From positions 12,145 to 76,144 of the forward strand of contig CAZWVI010000013.1 in the NCBI GenBank assembly GCA_964637165.1: a DNA stretch of 64,000 nt, given 5' to 3'. The notes below the pieces were generated by a model. The model saw nothing but the letters and a program-made list of their open reading frames with translations, was not told the origin of the DNA and ran no database searches. Numbering within the stretch: position 1 is the first letter of the stretch; the number at the start of each line of letters is the position of its first letter. The position numbers were made by a program, and so were the translations under genes. The DNA comes from CAZWVI01 sp964637165. Lineage in GTDB: Bacteria; Planctomycetota; UBA1135. This document shows, in pieces, positions 9,144-18,005 of this stretch.

Positions 9144-9158
9144 TTTGTAGTTTCTCCT
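9141..9158 (-). promoter_or_regulatory. Ribosome-binding site and AUC start codon of infC
   Basis: On the minus strand the sequence reads AGGAG, then a 10-nt spacer AAACTACAAA, then ATC. This strong Shine-Dalgarno box in the 49-nt gap after aspS fixes the infC start at a codon that IF-3 itself discriminates against. That is the basis of the known negative feedback on IF-3 synthesis. The spacing is slightly long but acceptable. Confidence 0.8.
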
Positions 9159-9192
9159 TTAGGTGGATGGTAAGTCCTATTAGTTTAATTGA

Positions 9193-10980
9193 TTATTCGG
9201 ATTCTTGCTCAACTGAGTTTGAACTTAATCCAAGGTCGGCAAGTTGAGTGGCATCAACCACTGAAGGTGCGCCTGTCAAAGGGCAGGCTCCGGTTGCCGT
9301 TTTAGGAAAGGCAATTACCTCGCGAATCGATTCAGCATTGAATAGAAGCGCGTACAAACGGTCTAGACCAATCGCAAAACCTGCATGCGGCGGCGGGCCG
9401 TATTTAAATGCCTCGAGCAAAAAGGCAAAGCGCCGTTCGGCTTCGGCGCGGTCCATGCCAATTGCGTCAAAGACCGATGCTTGAAGTTCCGCGTCATGTA
9501 TTCGAACTGAGCCCGACCCTAACTCAACTCCGTTGAGAACTAGGTCGTAGGCACGCGAGCGCACCCCTTCTTTTTTCCCATCTTGCATTGCCTGAATGTC
9601 TTCTGGGAATGGCGAGGTGAACGGGTGGTGTGCTGGAGTCCAGCCACCATCATCGGTTTCTTCAAAGAGTGGGAATTCTGTCACCCAAAGCAGGCGGTCA
9701 GGTCCGGAAGTCAATTCCATCAAGTCACCTAAATGACGACGGATGGTGTCCAAAGCGACCAATGCTCGGCGTGGCTTGTCGGCAATACAAACGACTAAGT
9801 CGCCAACTTCTGCATCAAGACTGGCCAAAAAGGCCACACCTTCATCAGACTTCAAGAAACGCGAAAGTGGTCCAGTTGGACCGTCCTCCCCGACCTTACA
9901 CCAAGCGGCGCCGCCAGCTCCGGCGTCGCGTGCTGACTGTTCGACCGAGTCAATTTGTTTTCGCGAAAGACTCGCACCACCTGGCACGCAGATTCCGCGC
10001 ACGTATCCACCATCGTTTAGAACTGACTCAAAAACTCCAAAGCCAATGGTATTGGCGACTTTGGCGAGATCGACAATTTCTAGCGGATTGCGCAAGTCAG
10101 GCTTATCACAAGCGAATCGACGCATCGACTCGCTGTATGGCATGCGCTCAAATGGCGCAATTAGTTCTTGGCCGAGCACATCTTGGTATAGGTCAACCAT
10201 CAAACGCTCAACTAGGGCGTAAACATCTTCTTCGTCAACGAAGGACATCTCTAAATCAAGTTGAGTAAATTCAGGCTGACGGTCGGCGCGCAAATCTTCG
10301 TCGCGTAAACATCGCGCAATCTGAAAGTAACGGTCAACACCACCAACCATCGATAGCTGTTTAAATAGTTGCGGCGATTGCGGCAAAGCGTACCAACTAC
10401 CTTGACGAGTGCGGCTTGGCACGAGGTAATCGCGGGCCCCCTCAGGGGTGGACTTAGTTAGAAGGGGCGTTTCAACTTCACAAAAACCCGATTCCTGCAA
10501 GGCACAACGCAAGGAGTGATTGGCGCGCGAGCGCATCTCTAAAAGGTTGAGCATTTTGGGGCGCCGCAAATCCAAGTAGCGATATTGCATGCGCATTTCT
10601 TCGGGCACATCAATATCGTCAATTGTTTCGAAGGGCAATCGCGCCGCTCGCGAAAGAACTTTAACTTCCGAGACCAGCAATTCAACATCACCGGTGGGTT
10701 TATCGCCCTTGCGCTGCGATTCGATGCGCATGCGCACTGTGCCAGAAACTTGCAAGCAGTCTTCCGGGTGCAAATCACGCATCGCCACGCGAACTTCAGC
10801 AGTTGCGTCTTCATCAGCCACCAATTGCATCACACCGTAGCGGTCGCGCAAATCAACAAAGTGAACTCCGCCGTGGTCTCGACGAGCCGCGACCCACCCG
10901 CTTAAGCGGACTGCTTGGTCGACATCTGCTGCTCGCAGGTCACCGCAGCCGTGAGTACGGCCGGCGGCGGGCCTACTCAT
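9193..10980 (-). CDS. aspS: Aspartate--tRNA ligase
   Basis: Bacterial-type aspartyl-tRNA synthetase, 595 residues. Order of parts: N-terminal OB-fold anticodon-binding domain (VRLSGWVAARRDHGGVHFVD), class II core with motif 2 (FQIARCLRDEDLRADRQPEF) and the bacterial GAD insertion, then motif 3 (GFAIGLDRLYALL). The ATG overlaps the atpC stop codon as ATGA, which couples it to the ATP synthase operon; this neighbourhood is unusual. An asparaginyl-tRNA synthetase gene is also present in the window (at 51.2 kb), so the organism has a direct route to Asn-tRNA. Whether this AspRS also charges tRNA-Asn cannot be told from the sequence alone. Confidence 0.97.
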   Translation of the reverse strand: MSRPAAGRTHGCGDLRAADVDQAVRLSGWVAARRDHGGVHFVDLRDRYGVMQLVADEDATAEVRVAMRDLHPEDCLQVSGTVRMRIESQRKGDKPTGDVELLVSEVKVLSRAARLPFETIDDIDVPEEMRMQYRYLDLRRPKMLNLLEMRSRANHSLRCALQESGFCEVETPLLTKSTPEGARDYLVPSRTRQGSWYALPQSPQLFKQLSMVGGVDRYFQIARCLRDEDLRADRQPEFTQLDLEMSFVDEEDVYALVERLMVDLYQDVLGQELIAPFERMPYSESMRRFACDKPDLRNPLEIVDLAKVANTIGFGVFESVLNDGGYVRGICVPGGASLSRKQIDSVEQSARDAGAGGAAWCKVGEDGPTGPLSRFLKSDEGVAFLASLDAEVGDLVVCIADKPRRALVALDTIRRHLGDLMELTSGPDRLLWVTEFPLFEETDDGGWTPAHHPFTSPFPEDIQAMQDGKKEGVRSRAYDLVLNGVELGSGSVRIHDAELQASVFDAIGMDRAEAERRFAFLLEAFKYGPPPHAGFAIGLDRLYALLFNAESIREVIAFPKTATGACPLTGAPSVVDATQLADLGLSSNSVEQESE

Positions 10981-11381
10981 GAGCGCAGACCATATTTTTG
11001 ACGCGCAAGCGCTCGACGCAGTGCCGAGACTGACCGCGCGTAATCGTACTCGGCCTTCTGTCCACGCAAGCGTTCTTTGGCCCGCTCTGCCGCAGCCTTA
11101 GCGCGGTCTAGGTCAAGTTCTTCTGGCTTCTCTGCAGAACGAGTTAAAACAGTTAAGGTCTCGCCCCGCACCTCAGCAAAGCCATCGTGGATTAGAACTG
11201 AAAGTTCCTCCCCACTGGCCAACTTTGCAGTCAGGATGTCGCTCTCAGTAAGCGCCACCATTGCAGCATGCTTAGGGAGGATTCCAAAGAACCCATCTTC
11301 ACCAGGGAATTTGACCGAGGCAACTTCAGCCTCGAGAACAACTTTCTCAGGAGAAACTACGCGTAGATTAAAGCCAGCCAT
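10977..11381 (-). CDS. atpC: ATP synthase F1 epsilon subunit
   Basis: Central-stalk subunit that couples rotation and inhibits ATP hydrolysis. The 134 residues comprise the N-terminal beta-barrel (NLRVVSPEKVVLEAEVASVKFPG, GFFGILPKHAAM, typical of the family) and a C-terminal helical hairpin rich in Ala, Arg and Glu (LDLDRAKAAAERAKERLR). It is the last atp gene, 8 nt after atpD, and its stop codon overlaps the aspS start. The length is normal. Confidence 0.97.
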   Translation of the reverse strand: MAGFNLRVVSPEKVVLEAEVASVKFPGEDGFFGILPKHAAMVALTESDILTAKLASGEELSVLIHDGFAEVRGETLTVLTRSAEKPEELDLDRAKAAAERAKERLRGQKAEYDYARSVSALRRALARQKYGLRS

Positions 11382-11389
11382 GACTAAAA

Positions 11390-12823
11390 CTAAATGGTTT
11401 TGGCTTTCTCGACCGCTTCGTCGATGCCGCCAACCATGTAGAAGGCTTGCTCGGGAAGGTCGTCGTGCTTACCTTCAAGGATTTCTTCAAAGGACTTCAC
11501 TGTTTCAGCCTTTGGAACGAATCGGCCAGGAACACCAGTAAATGTTTCAGCAACAAAGAAAGGCTGTGACAAGAAGCGTTGCAAGCGACGTGCGCGGTGC
11601 ACGGTCTGGCGATCTTCTTCCGACAATTCTTCCATACCGAGAATCGCGATGATGTCCTTAAGGTCAGCGTAACGCTGAAGAACTCGCTGAGTTTCGGTGG
11701 CGATTTTGTAGTGATGCTCTCCAACAACTTGTGGGTCAAGCATGCGACTAGTGGACTTCAACGGGTGCACAGCTGGGTAAATTCCCAATTCTGAAATCGC
11801 CCGGTCAAGCAGCAAGGTTGAATCCAAGTGAGCAAAGGTTGCCACTGGAGCTGGGTCAGTAAAGTCGTCAGCAGGCACGTAAACAGCTTGCATGGAAGTT
11901 ACTGAACCATCTTTGGTTGAAGTGATGCGCTCCTGAAGAGCACCCATTTCAGAACCCAGAGTTGGCTGATAACCCACAGCTGAAGGGATACGGCCAAGGA
12001 GCGCAGAAACTTCTGAACCAGCTTGAACAAAACGGAAAATGTTATCAACGAACAACAACACATCTTTACCTTGCTTGTCGCGGAAGTACTCAGCCATGGT
12101 CAAACCAGACAAAGCAACTCGCAGACGAGCTCCAGGTGGCTCGTTCATTTGGCCAAACACCAACACCGCGTTATCGATAACTGCAGCTTTTCCGCCATCG
12201 GGAGTGGTGTATTCGGCTTCGGTCATTTCAATCCAGAGGTCAGTACCCTCACGAGTACGCTCTCCAACACCACAGAAGACTGAGAAGCCGCCCTTCTCAA
12301 CCGCGGTGATTCGAATTAGCTCCTGAATCAAAACAGTTTTACCAACACCAGCGCCACCGAACAGGCCAATCTTTCCGCCTTTAGCAAACGGGCACAACAG
12401 GTCAACAACCTTGAGGCCAGTCTCAAAAACTTCAGATACAGCTTCCTGCTCATCGAAAGCAGGTGCTGGCCGGTGAATTGGCCAGTAATCCTCTGCCTTA
12501 ACATCACCTTTAGTGATGGCGTCGAGTGGTTGGCCTAGAAGATTGAAGACACGGCCGGTGGTGCATTCCCCTACCGGCACCGAAATCGGCGCACCAGTAG
12601 CAAATGCCTTGGCGCCACGCTGCAGGCCATCAGTAGACGCCATTGCAACGCAACGAACCAGGTCGTCGCCTAAGTGTTGGGCAACTTCGAGCACCAGCTC
12701 GGCTACACCTTCTCGGGGAACACGCACCGCATCGTTAATAGCGGGCATGTCAGTATCAGTAAAAGCAACGTCGACGACAGGGCCGAAGATTTGCTTTACG
12801 GTTCCATTGGCTTGGGAAGTCAT
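11390..12823 (-). CDS. atpD: ATP synthase F1 beta subunit
   Basis: Catalytic subunit of the F1 head, 477 residues. Visible motifs: P-loop GGAGVGKTVLIQELI, Walker B strand LLFVDNIFRF, the catalytic-site segment GERTREG, and MEELSEEDR, the equivalent of the DELSEED lever that pushes the gamma shaft. N-terminal barrel, nucleotide-binding and helical C-terminal domains are all present at normal length. It lies 20 nt after atpG and 8 nt before atpC. Confidence 0.98.
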   Translation of the reverse strand: MTSQANGTVKQIFGPVVDVAFTDTDMPAINDAVRVPREGVAELVLEVAQHLGDDLVRCVAMASTDGLQRGAKAFATGAPISVPVGECTTGRVFNLLGQPLDAITKGDVKAEDYWPIHRPAPAFDEQEAVSEVFETGLKVVDLLCPFAKGGKIGLFGGAGVGKTVLIQELIRITAVEKGGFSVFCGVGERTREGTDLWIEMTEAEYTTPDGGKAAVIDNAVLVFGQMNEPPGARLRVALSGLTMAEYFRDKQGKDVLLFVDNIFRFVQAGSEVSALLGRIPSAVGYQPTLGSEMGALQERITSTKDGSVTSMQAVYVPADDFTDPAPVATFAHLDSTLLLDRAISELGIYPAVHPLKSTSRMLDPQVVGEHHYKIATETQRVLQRYADLKDIIAILGMEELSEEDRQTVHRARRLQRFLSQPFFVAETFTGVPGRFVPKAETVKSFEEILEGKHDDLPEQAFYMVGGIDEAVEKAKTI

Positions 12824-12843
12824 GTTTCTGAGTAATTGCGTGA

Positions 12844-13710
12844 TCAGAGAGCTTCAGCTCCAGAGACAATCTCGAGGATTTCGCTGGTAATCTTCTGCTG
12901 GCGTGCTTTGTTGAAAGCACGGTTAATTTCTTTCTTCATATCGCCAGCGGCTTCAGTTGCATTTTTCATAGCAAATCGGCGTGAGGCGTATTCGGAGGTA
13001 ATGGACTCGAGCATTGCATGGTTAACCGCAATCTCAAGGTATTTGGGAATCAAGCGGCCAAGAAGTTCGGGGCCACCAGGTTCGAGAATGGTGTCTTCTT
13101 CGACTGCATCATCGGGAGCTTGGATGGGCAAGAATGATTCCAAAACAGGAATGTACTTGGCCATGGACACAAACTTCGTAAAGCACAATTCTACGCCGGA
13201 AAACTCACCGGCACGAAAGCCCTTCACGAGCATTGAACTAATTGCAGCGGCGTCGCCGAAGTTGGCTTTTTCGAGAACACAATCCTCTAAGTAAGCATTA
13301 ACTTTGTAACCGACTCGTTCGGCGTGAGCAATCGCTTTGCGACCCATCACGTAGAAGCAATGTTGTCCACCACGCTCGGCAATCATTTTGTCGAGATAGC
13401 GTTGAACGCTGGCGTTGTAAGCGCCACACAAACCCCGGTCCGAACCAATGAATAGAACGGCACGTGGCGCATCAGGATTTACCACCCTAAACAACGCAGC
13501 AGCGTCTCCGGCAGCAGCAGGGTTATTACTAACCGCACCCGCCAAACGCCGCACCAATTCTTCAATTTCTTCGGAGTAAGGTTTGGCCGCAACTGCACGA
13601 TCTTGAAAGCGACGCAACTTGGTAGTTGCAACCATTTCCATGGCGCCGGTAATTTTTTGAATATTACCGACACTGGTGATGCGCAGTCGTAGGTCGCGGA
13701 GGTTTGCCAT
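12844..13710 (-). CDS. atpG: ATP synthase F1 gamma subunit
   Basis: Rotary shaft of the F1 motor, 288 residues. The N-terminal helix (MANLRDLRLRITSVGNIQKITGAMEMVATTKL, conserved ITxAMxMVAxxKL pattern) and the C-terminal helix (ATEAAGDMKKEINRAFNKAR followed by QQKITSEILEIVSGAEAL) form the coiled-coil shaft. The central Rossmann-like domain includes SDRGLCGAYN. The gene is complete and lies 10 nt after atpA. Confidence 0.97.
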   Translation of the reverse strand: MANLRDLRLRITSVGNIQKITGAMEMVATTKLRRFQDRAVAAKPYSEEIEELVRRLAGAVSNNPAAAGDAAALFRVVNPDAPRAVLFIGSDRGLCGAYNASVQRYLDKMIAERGGQHCFYVMGRKAIAHAERVGYKVNAYLEDCVLEKANFGDAAAISSMLVKGFRAGEFSGVELCFTKFVSMAKYIPVLESFLPIQAPDDAVEEDTILEPGGPELLGRLIPKYLEIAVNHAMLESITSEYASRRFAMKNATEAAGDMKKEINRAFNKARQQKITSEILEIVSGAEAL

Positions 13711-13720
13711 TTATCTTTTC

Positions 13721-15292
13721 TTAAGCGTTAAAGGTGGCTTTGAATTCATCTCCCGCAGCGGCAACTTCAGCGGCGATTTCATCATTCCACTTAGTGTCCC
13801 ACTTATCGAGAGTTGCCATCAGTTCAGGTTTTGTCGAATTCATGAATTCGACAAAACCAGCTTCAAACTCAGTCACGCGGTTAATGTCAACATCGTCGAC
13901 CAAACCAGAAGTACCTGAGAAGATGCCAACAATTTGTTCGCTGTTTTTAAGAGGCTTGTATTGCCCCTGCTTGAGCAATTCAACCAAACGCGCGCCGCGG
14001 AGGAGTGACTGCTGAGTAGCTTCATCCAAGTCCGAACCGAACTGAGCAAAAGCTTCGAGCTCACGGAACTGGGCAAGGTTGATGCGTAGTCCACCAGCAA
14101 CTTTCTTCATCGCTGGAGTTTGCGCAGCCGAACCAACTCGTGAAACCGAGATGCCCACGTTTACCGCCGGACGCACACCACTAAAGAAGAGGTTGCCTTC
14201 GAGGAAAATCTGGCCATCGGTAATCGAAATTACGTTGGTTGGGATGTAAGCAGAGACGTCACCTTCTTGAGTTTCAACCACCGGCAAAGAAGTGATTGAA
14301 CCGCTACCTTTACTAAAGCGGCTATTGAACTCGGGAGCCTTAGCTGCGACCTTTGCGGAACGTTCAAGCAAGCGGCTGTGCAAGTTAAACACGTCACCTG
14401 GGAAAGCTTCGCGCCCTGGTGGGCGGCGCAACAACAGCATAACCTGACGATAAGCAGCAGCCTGCTTGGTCAAGTCATCGTAGGCAATTAAAACGTGGCG
14501 ACCTGCGTCACGGAATCGTTCCGCCATCGCAGTCGCTGCGTATGGCGATAAGAACTGCATTGAAGCTTCTTCTGATGCAGCAGCATTAACAATAATGGTG
14601 TAATCCATTGCACCAGATGTGCGCAGGCGGTTCTCCACCTCAACCACAGTTGACTGCTTTTGACCGATTGCGTTGTACACGCAAATCACCTGGTCGGGAT
14701 TACTCAGGTCACCGCCGCCAGTTTGGCGCTGGTTAATAATTGCATCGATAATCAATGCAGTTTTACCAGTTTGACGGTCACCAATAATCAACTCGCGTTG
14801 ACCACGTCCAATTGGAATCATTGAATCGAGCGCCTTGATGCCAGTCATCATCGGTTCGGAAACCGGATCACGTTCAACCACGTTAGGTGCATCTTGCTCG
14901 ATTGGGCGAAGGTCGTCGTCACTGCAATCGATGCTGCCGCGACCATCCATTGGCTGACCAAGCGCATTCACTACGCGGCCAATCATGGCATCACCAGTAG
15001 GAACAGAAATCACTCGACCGGTACGCTTCACAGTGTCGCCTTCTTTAACCGAAGCAGCGTCGCCGAGCAAAACACAGCCGACATTATCTTCTTCGAGGTT
15101 AAGAGCAACGCCACGGACGCCGTCGGGGAATTCCAACAATTCGGACATCATGCAGTCGTCAAGGCCGTAAACGCGGGCAACACCGTCACCTACTTGGATG
15201 ACAGAGCCGACAGACTCAGTAGTCGATTTAGCTTGAAAGCCTTCAATTTCCTGTTTAAGGATTGAAGTTACTTCAGAGGGTTGAAGTTTCAT
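13721..15292 (-). CDS. atpA: ATP synthase F1 alpha subunit
   Basis: Non-catalytic nucleotide-binding subunit of F1, 523 residues. It shows the P-loop GDRQTGKTALIIDAIINQ, the ALDSMIPIGRGQRELIIG lead-in, and the signature PAVNVGISVSRVGSAAQTPA. N-terminal MKLQPSEVTSILKQEIEGF matches the segment that docks the delta subunit. The gene lies 13 nt after atpH and 10 nt before atpG in the standard order. Confidence 0.98.
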   Translation of the reverse strand: MKLQPSEVTSILKQEIEGFQAKSTTESVGSVIQVGDGVARVYGLDDCMMSELLEFPDGVRGVALNLEEDNVGCVLLGDAASVKEGDTVKRTGRVISVPTGDAMIGRVVNALGQPMDGRGSIDCSDDDLRPIEQDAPNVVERDPVSEPMMTGIKALDSMIPIGRGQRELIIGDRQTGKTALIIDAIINQRQTGGGDLSNPDQVICVYNAIGQKQSTVVEVENRLRTSGAMDYTIIVNAAASEEASMQFLSPYAATAMAERFRDAGRHVLIAYDDLTKQAAAYRQVMLLLRRPPGREAFPGDVFNLHSRLLERSAKVAAKAPEFNSRFSKGSGSITSLPVVETQEGDVSAYIPTNVISITDGQIFLEGNLFFSGVRPAVNVGISVSRVGSAAQTPAMKKVAGGLRINLAQFRELEAFAQFGSDLDEATQQSLLRGARLVELLKQGQYKPLKNSEQIVGIFSGTSGLVDDVDINRVTEFEAGFVEFMNSTKPELMATLDKWDTKWNDEIAAEVAAAGDEFKATFNA

Positions 15293-15305
15293 CTTCAGGT
15301 CTCGT

Positions 15306-15872
15306 TTAATTAGTTGCGCCTAAATCGGCATTTGCAAGCCGGGCGCGGAGGTTGTCAAGTCGCCCACGAGCAGTGCCGTCGTAACGGACACCATCGAGGG
15401 TTACACGGAGGCCACCAAGAAGAGATTCGTCTCGGTGAGTTTCGAGCAGTACTTCTTTGCCAGTACTATTCGAAAAGGCAGATTCTAATTCAGCTTTTGT
15501 TGGATCATCCAAGTCAAATGCAGATTCAACAGTACCGCGCAAACGTCCCTGAAGGACATCTAACTCGGCTTGAAAAGCAGTCGGCAATTCGATTAACAAT
15601 GAGTGGCGGCGGCGATTAGCCAACACCCCAAGCAAACCAGTGGTTAAGGCGTGACAAGCGTCACCAAGCGCTTTACTAAAAGCTGCTTGCTTACTTGAGT
15701 CATCGACTCGCGGGTCACTTAGCCATGCGGCCAGGCTGGAGTCGCAAACGACCTCTGCCAAAGCTTGCATGTCTGAAGCGACTGCATCCACTGCGTCCGC
15801 TTCACGCGCTGCACTCAGCAGAGCACTTGCGTAGCGGCGGGCAGCAGGCCCACAATTGGTTGTACTAGCCAT
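15306..15872 (-). CDS. atpH: ATP synthase F1 delta subunit
   Basis: Peripheral-stalk subunit that joins the b-subunit dimer to the top of F1 (OSCP homologue). The 188 residues start with ARRYASALLSAAREADAVDAV, the typical helical N-terminal domain, and end with the conserved beta segment ESLLGGLRVTLDGVRYDGTA followed by a helix containing RLDNLRARL. Overall identity in this family is low, but this C-terminal pattern and the position between atpF (1-nt gap) and atpA settle the assignment. Confidence 0.95.
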   Translation of the reverse strand: MASTTNCGPAARRYASALLSAAREADAVDAVASDMQALAEVVCDSSLAAWLSDPRVDDSSKQAAFSKALGDACHALTTGLLGVLANRRRHSLLIELPTAFQAELDVLQGRLRGTVESAFDLDDPTKAELESAFSNSTGKEVLLETHRDESLLGGLRVTLDGVRYDGTARGRLDNLRARLANADLGATN

Positions 15873-15873
15873 C

Positions 15874-16410
15874 TTAGTTAGAAGAAACTTCGGAGCGAAG
15901 CTGGTCGACTAGACGTTGCTGGTCAGCATCGCCAAATTCACGACCCAAAACTTTTTCACTTAGAGAAACAGTTAACTCAACCGATGCTGAGCGAATTTCC
16001 TCCAAAGCACTAGCCTTGGCGCGTTCGATTTCCTCACGCGAGCGAGCACGCTCACGTTCGGCTTCTTCTTGTGCCTTGGCGAGAATTTCTTTCTCGCGTT
16101 CTTCAGCACGAACCTTGGCATTCTGAACTTGTTCGGCCGCCTCACGACGAGCCTGCTCAAGATCAGCCTGTACGGCTTCGCGCATTGCGGCTGTTTCTTC
16201 TTTTGCAGCTTCAGCTTGAGCAGCAGCTTCACGGGCTTTTTCTTCCCGCTCCAACAATGCTTTACTGATTGGTCCAAAGACCACCTTCCACATAAGTGGC
16301 AAGGAAATACAGAAGATTACGATAGTCCAGTAGGTGCTTGAAACACCGACATTGAACATTTCTGAAAGGCCGCCACCCTCTGAAAGGGCTAATGGCATTA
16401 ACTGATGCAT
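15874..16410 (-). CDS. atpF: ATP synthase Fo b subunit
   Basis: Peripheral-stalk subunit, 178 residues. One membrane helix at about residues 25-50 (YWTIVIFCISLPLMWKVVFGPI) is followed by a very long charged helix of about 120 residues rich in Glu, Ala, Arg and Lys, which dimerises in the stalk. The short hydrophilic N-terminal segment before the membrane helix is common. A GAGGAG Shine-Dalgarno box lies 7 nt before the ATG. Only one b-type gene is present, so the stalk is probably a homodimer. Confidence 0.95.
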   Translation of the reverse strand: MHQLMPLALSEGGGLSEMFNVGVSSTYWTIVIFCISLPLMWKVVFGPISKALLEREEKAREAAAQAEAAKEETAAMREAVQADLEQARREAAEQVQNAKVRAEEREKEILAKAQEEAERERARSREEIERAKASALEEIRSASVELTVSLSEKVLGREFGDADQQRLVDQLRSEVSSN

Positions 16411-16475
16411 GTGATTCTCCTCGGGAGCTTGGGACGCCCTAACAAGTAGAGCGCCCGGTGCTCCCGCGAACAGAA

Positions 16476-16754
16476 CTACTGTTGCTTCAGGGCGATGAGA
16501 AGAGCGACAACAACTGCGAACAGAGTTGCACCTTCGATGAGAGCTGACAAGATCAGTCCGTTACCACGGATTTCGGAAGCAGCTTCTGGTTGACGGGCAA
16601 TAGCCTCGTTACCAGCTGCACCGATGTTACCGATACCAATGCCACCACCAATTAAGGCGAGGCCGGCACCGATTGCGGCGAAAGGAATCATGTCTGAAGT
16701 AGAACCAGCTGCTTGAACAGCGTCGTTCACGATCGGGAGTAGGGTGTTAAGCAT
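16476..16754 (-). CDS. atpE: ATP synthase Fo c subunit
   Basis: Rotor-ring proteolipid, 92 residues, with two membrane helices joined by the polar loop Arg54-Gln-Pro-Glu. Helix 1 carries the glycine ladder (GGGIGIGNIGAAG) that allows tight packing. Helix 2 carries the ion-binding carboxylate Glu74 in ALIEGATLFA. The residues around Glu74 (Gly, Ala) and the lack of a glutamine in helix 1 at the usual sodium-binding position suggest a proton ring rather than a sodium ring; this is inferred from motif comparison. A 65-nt gap separates it from atpF. Confidence 0.97.
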   Translation of the reverse strand: MLNTLLPIVNDAVQAAGSTSDMIPFAAIGAGLALIGGGIGIGNIGAAGNEAIARQPEAASEIRGNGLILSALIEGATLFAVVVALLIALKQQ

Positions 16755-16790
16755 CCTCTCTATTTATTGTTTATGGGTTTTAATGCGGGA

Positions 16791-17615
16791 TTAATGGTCC
16801 GGATGCAAGCATTGACTCACGAAGATGATTGACAGCAACGTGAAAATGTAAGCCTGCAGGAGGGCGACAAAGCCCTCTATGATCATGATGAACACCGACA
16901 TTCCGATGCTCACCGGGGTTATGGCAAGGCCTGCAGCCGTGCCAAAGTTGGTGCCGAAGTAGAAGGCCAAGCCCATGAAGGACAAGAGCACCAAGTGGCC
17001 GCCAGTCATATTGGCGGTAAGACGAACCATTAAAGCGAAGGGTTTAACCAACAGCCCGATGATTTCGACGAGGAACATAAGTGGCCATAACCAAAGGGGT
17101 ACGCCGTGCGGAACAAGATTCATCCAGAACTTGATTGGCCCTTGAACAATCATTCCACCGAAAAGCATGATCATAAAGGTAATCAACGCCAAAGCGGCCG
17201 GCACGTAAACCGAAGCGGTTGCGGTTGCACCAAATGGCACCAAACCAAACATATTCATGAACAACACGAAGAAGAAAGTCGACAAGAATAGTGGCAACAA
17301 TTTATTGCCATCCTTTTCACCCAAATATGGGTAGACCATCTCGTCGCGAATAAAACACACAAATCCAGTCAGCGCCATACCTAGGCGACCAGTAGCGTTA
17401 CGCCGAATGGCGCCAGCAACCCCGGCAAACAACCCGAAAATCAAAAGAATTGACAGCACTTGGAAAATTTGGATATTCCAAACTTGCTGACCAAAAATAA
17501 CCAATCCGTCAATCTTGTGCGGCAAGACGTGGCCGAACAGGATTTCGAATGGATTGCCGCCACCACCGCCAGAAGCAGAAGTGGTATTGGTTACGAGACT
17601 TGTGAGTAGGTTCAC
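16791..17615 (-). CDS. atpB: ATP synthase Fo a subunit
   Basis: Membrane stator subunit that forms the two half-channels against the c ring. The 274 residues have about five or six membrane helices. The essential stator arginine is in KPFALMVRLTANMTGGHLV, and the last conserved helix pair follows (GFVALLQAYIFTLLSIIFVS). The N-terminal segment contains a short glycine run (SGGGGGNPF) ahead of the first helix, which is a small local oddity. It lies 36 nt before atpE and 30 nt after the atpI-like gene. Confidence 0.96.
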   Translation of the reverse strand: MNLLTSLVTNTTSASGGGGGNPFEILFGHVLPHKIDGLVIFGQQVWNIQIFQVLSILLIFGLFAGVAGAIRRNATGRLGMALTGFVCFIRDEMVYPYLGEKDGNKLLPLFLSTFFFVLFMNMFGLVPFGATATASVYVPAALALITFMIMLFGGMIVQGPIKFWMNLVPHGVPLWLWPLMFLVEIIGLLVKPFALMVRLTANMTGGHLVLLSFMGLAFYFGTNFGTAAGLAITPVSIGMSVFIMIIEGFVALLQAYIFTLLSIIFVSQCLHPDH

Positions 17616-17645
17616 GATGATGTTTTTTTCGAGCGCCGCCGCGAT

Positions 17646-18005
17646 TTATTTTACACGGGTCGCACGCATTAGCGCGGTCAAGGAAACCGCCTCTCCGATT
17701 AGCGCCGCGCTGACAAATGCCAACAGGTAGGACGCAGTGTGAAAGAGATGCAAGTATGCCGAAGCCACCCCCCCAACTCCAAGCAATACTAATTTGCCGA
17801 GAAACCCGGCAACCGTAATGCCCAGCATGGTGTTTGGTGATTTATGTTCAGTACGAACAAACACTCGGCGGCGCCAATCCAGAATAAATTCCAGAGCGAA
17901 GGCAGCCAGCCAGCCGGCCAGAACACCACTTTGCCAATCCGCGGGAAGCAGCAAACAGGTTGCGGCCCCGACGATGGTTAGCGTGAGCAGAAGGATGAGA
18001 CTCAT
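17646..18005 (-). CDS. AtpI-like small membrane protein of the ATP synthase operon
   Basis: 119 residues with four hydrophobic segments and a short basic linker (DWRRRVFVRTEH). This is the size and topology of the AtpI family, which helps assemble the c ring or supplies Mg2+ to the enzyme; sequence conservation in that family is weak. The position directly before atpB supports the assignment more than any motif does. Its start overlaps the stop codon of the upstream gene by 4 nt. I would call it AtpI-like rather than assert function. Confidence 0.7.
   Translation of the reverse strand: MSLILLLTLTIVGAATCLLLPADWQSGVLAGWLAAFALEFILDWRRRVFVRTEHKSPNTMLGITVAGFLGKLVLLGVGGVASAYLHLFHTASYLLAFVSAALIGEAVSLTALMRATRVK

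Noticed and set aside
9630..10268. 212-codon plus-strand open frame across aspS
   Set aside because: It is antisense to a conserved gene, matches no family and has an amino-acid composition typical of a shadow frame.
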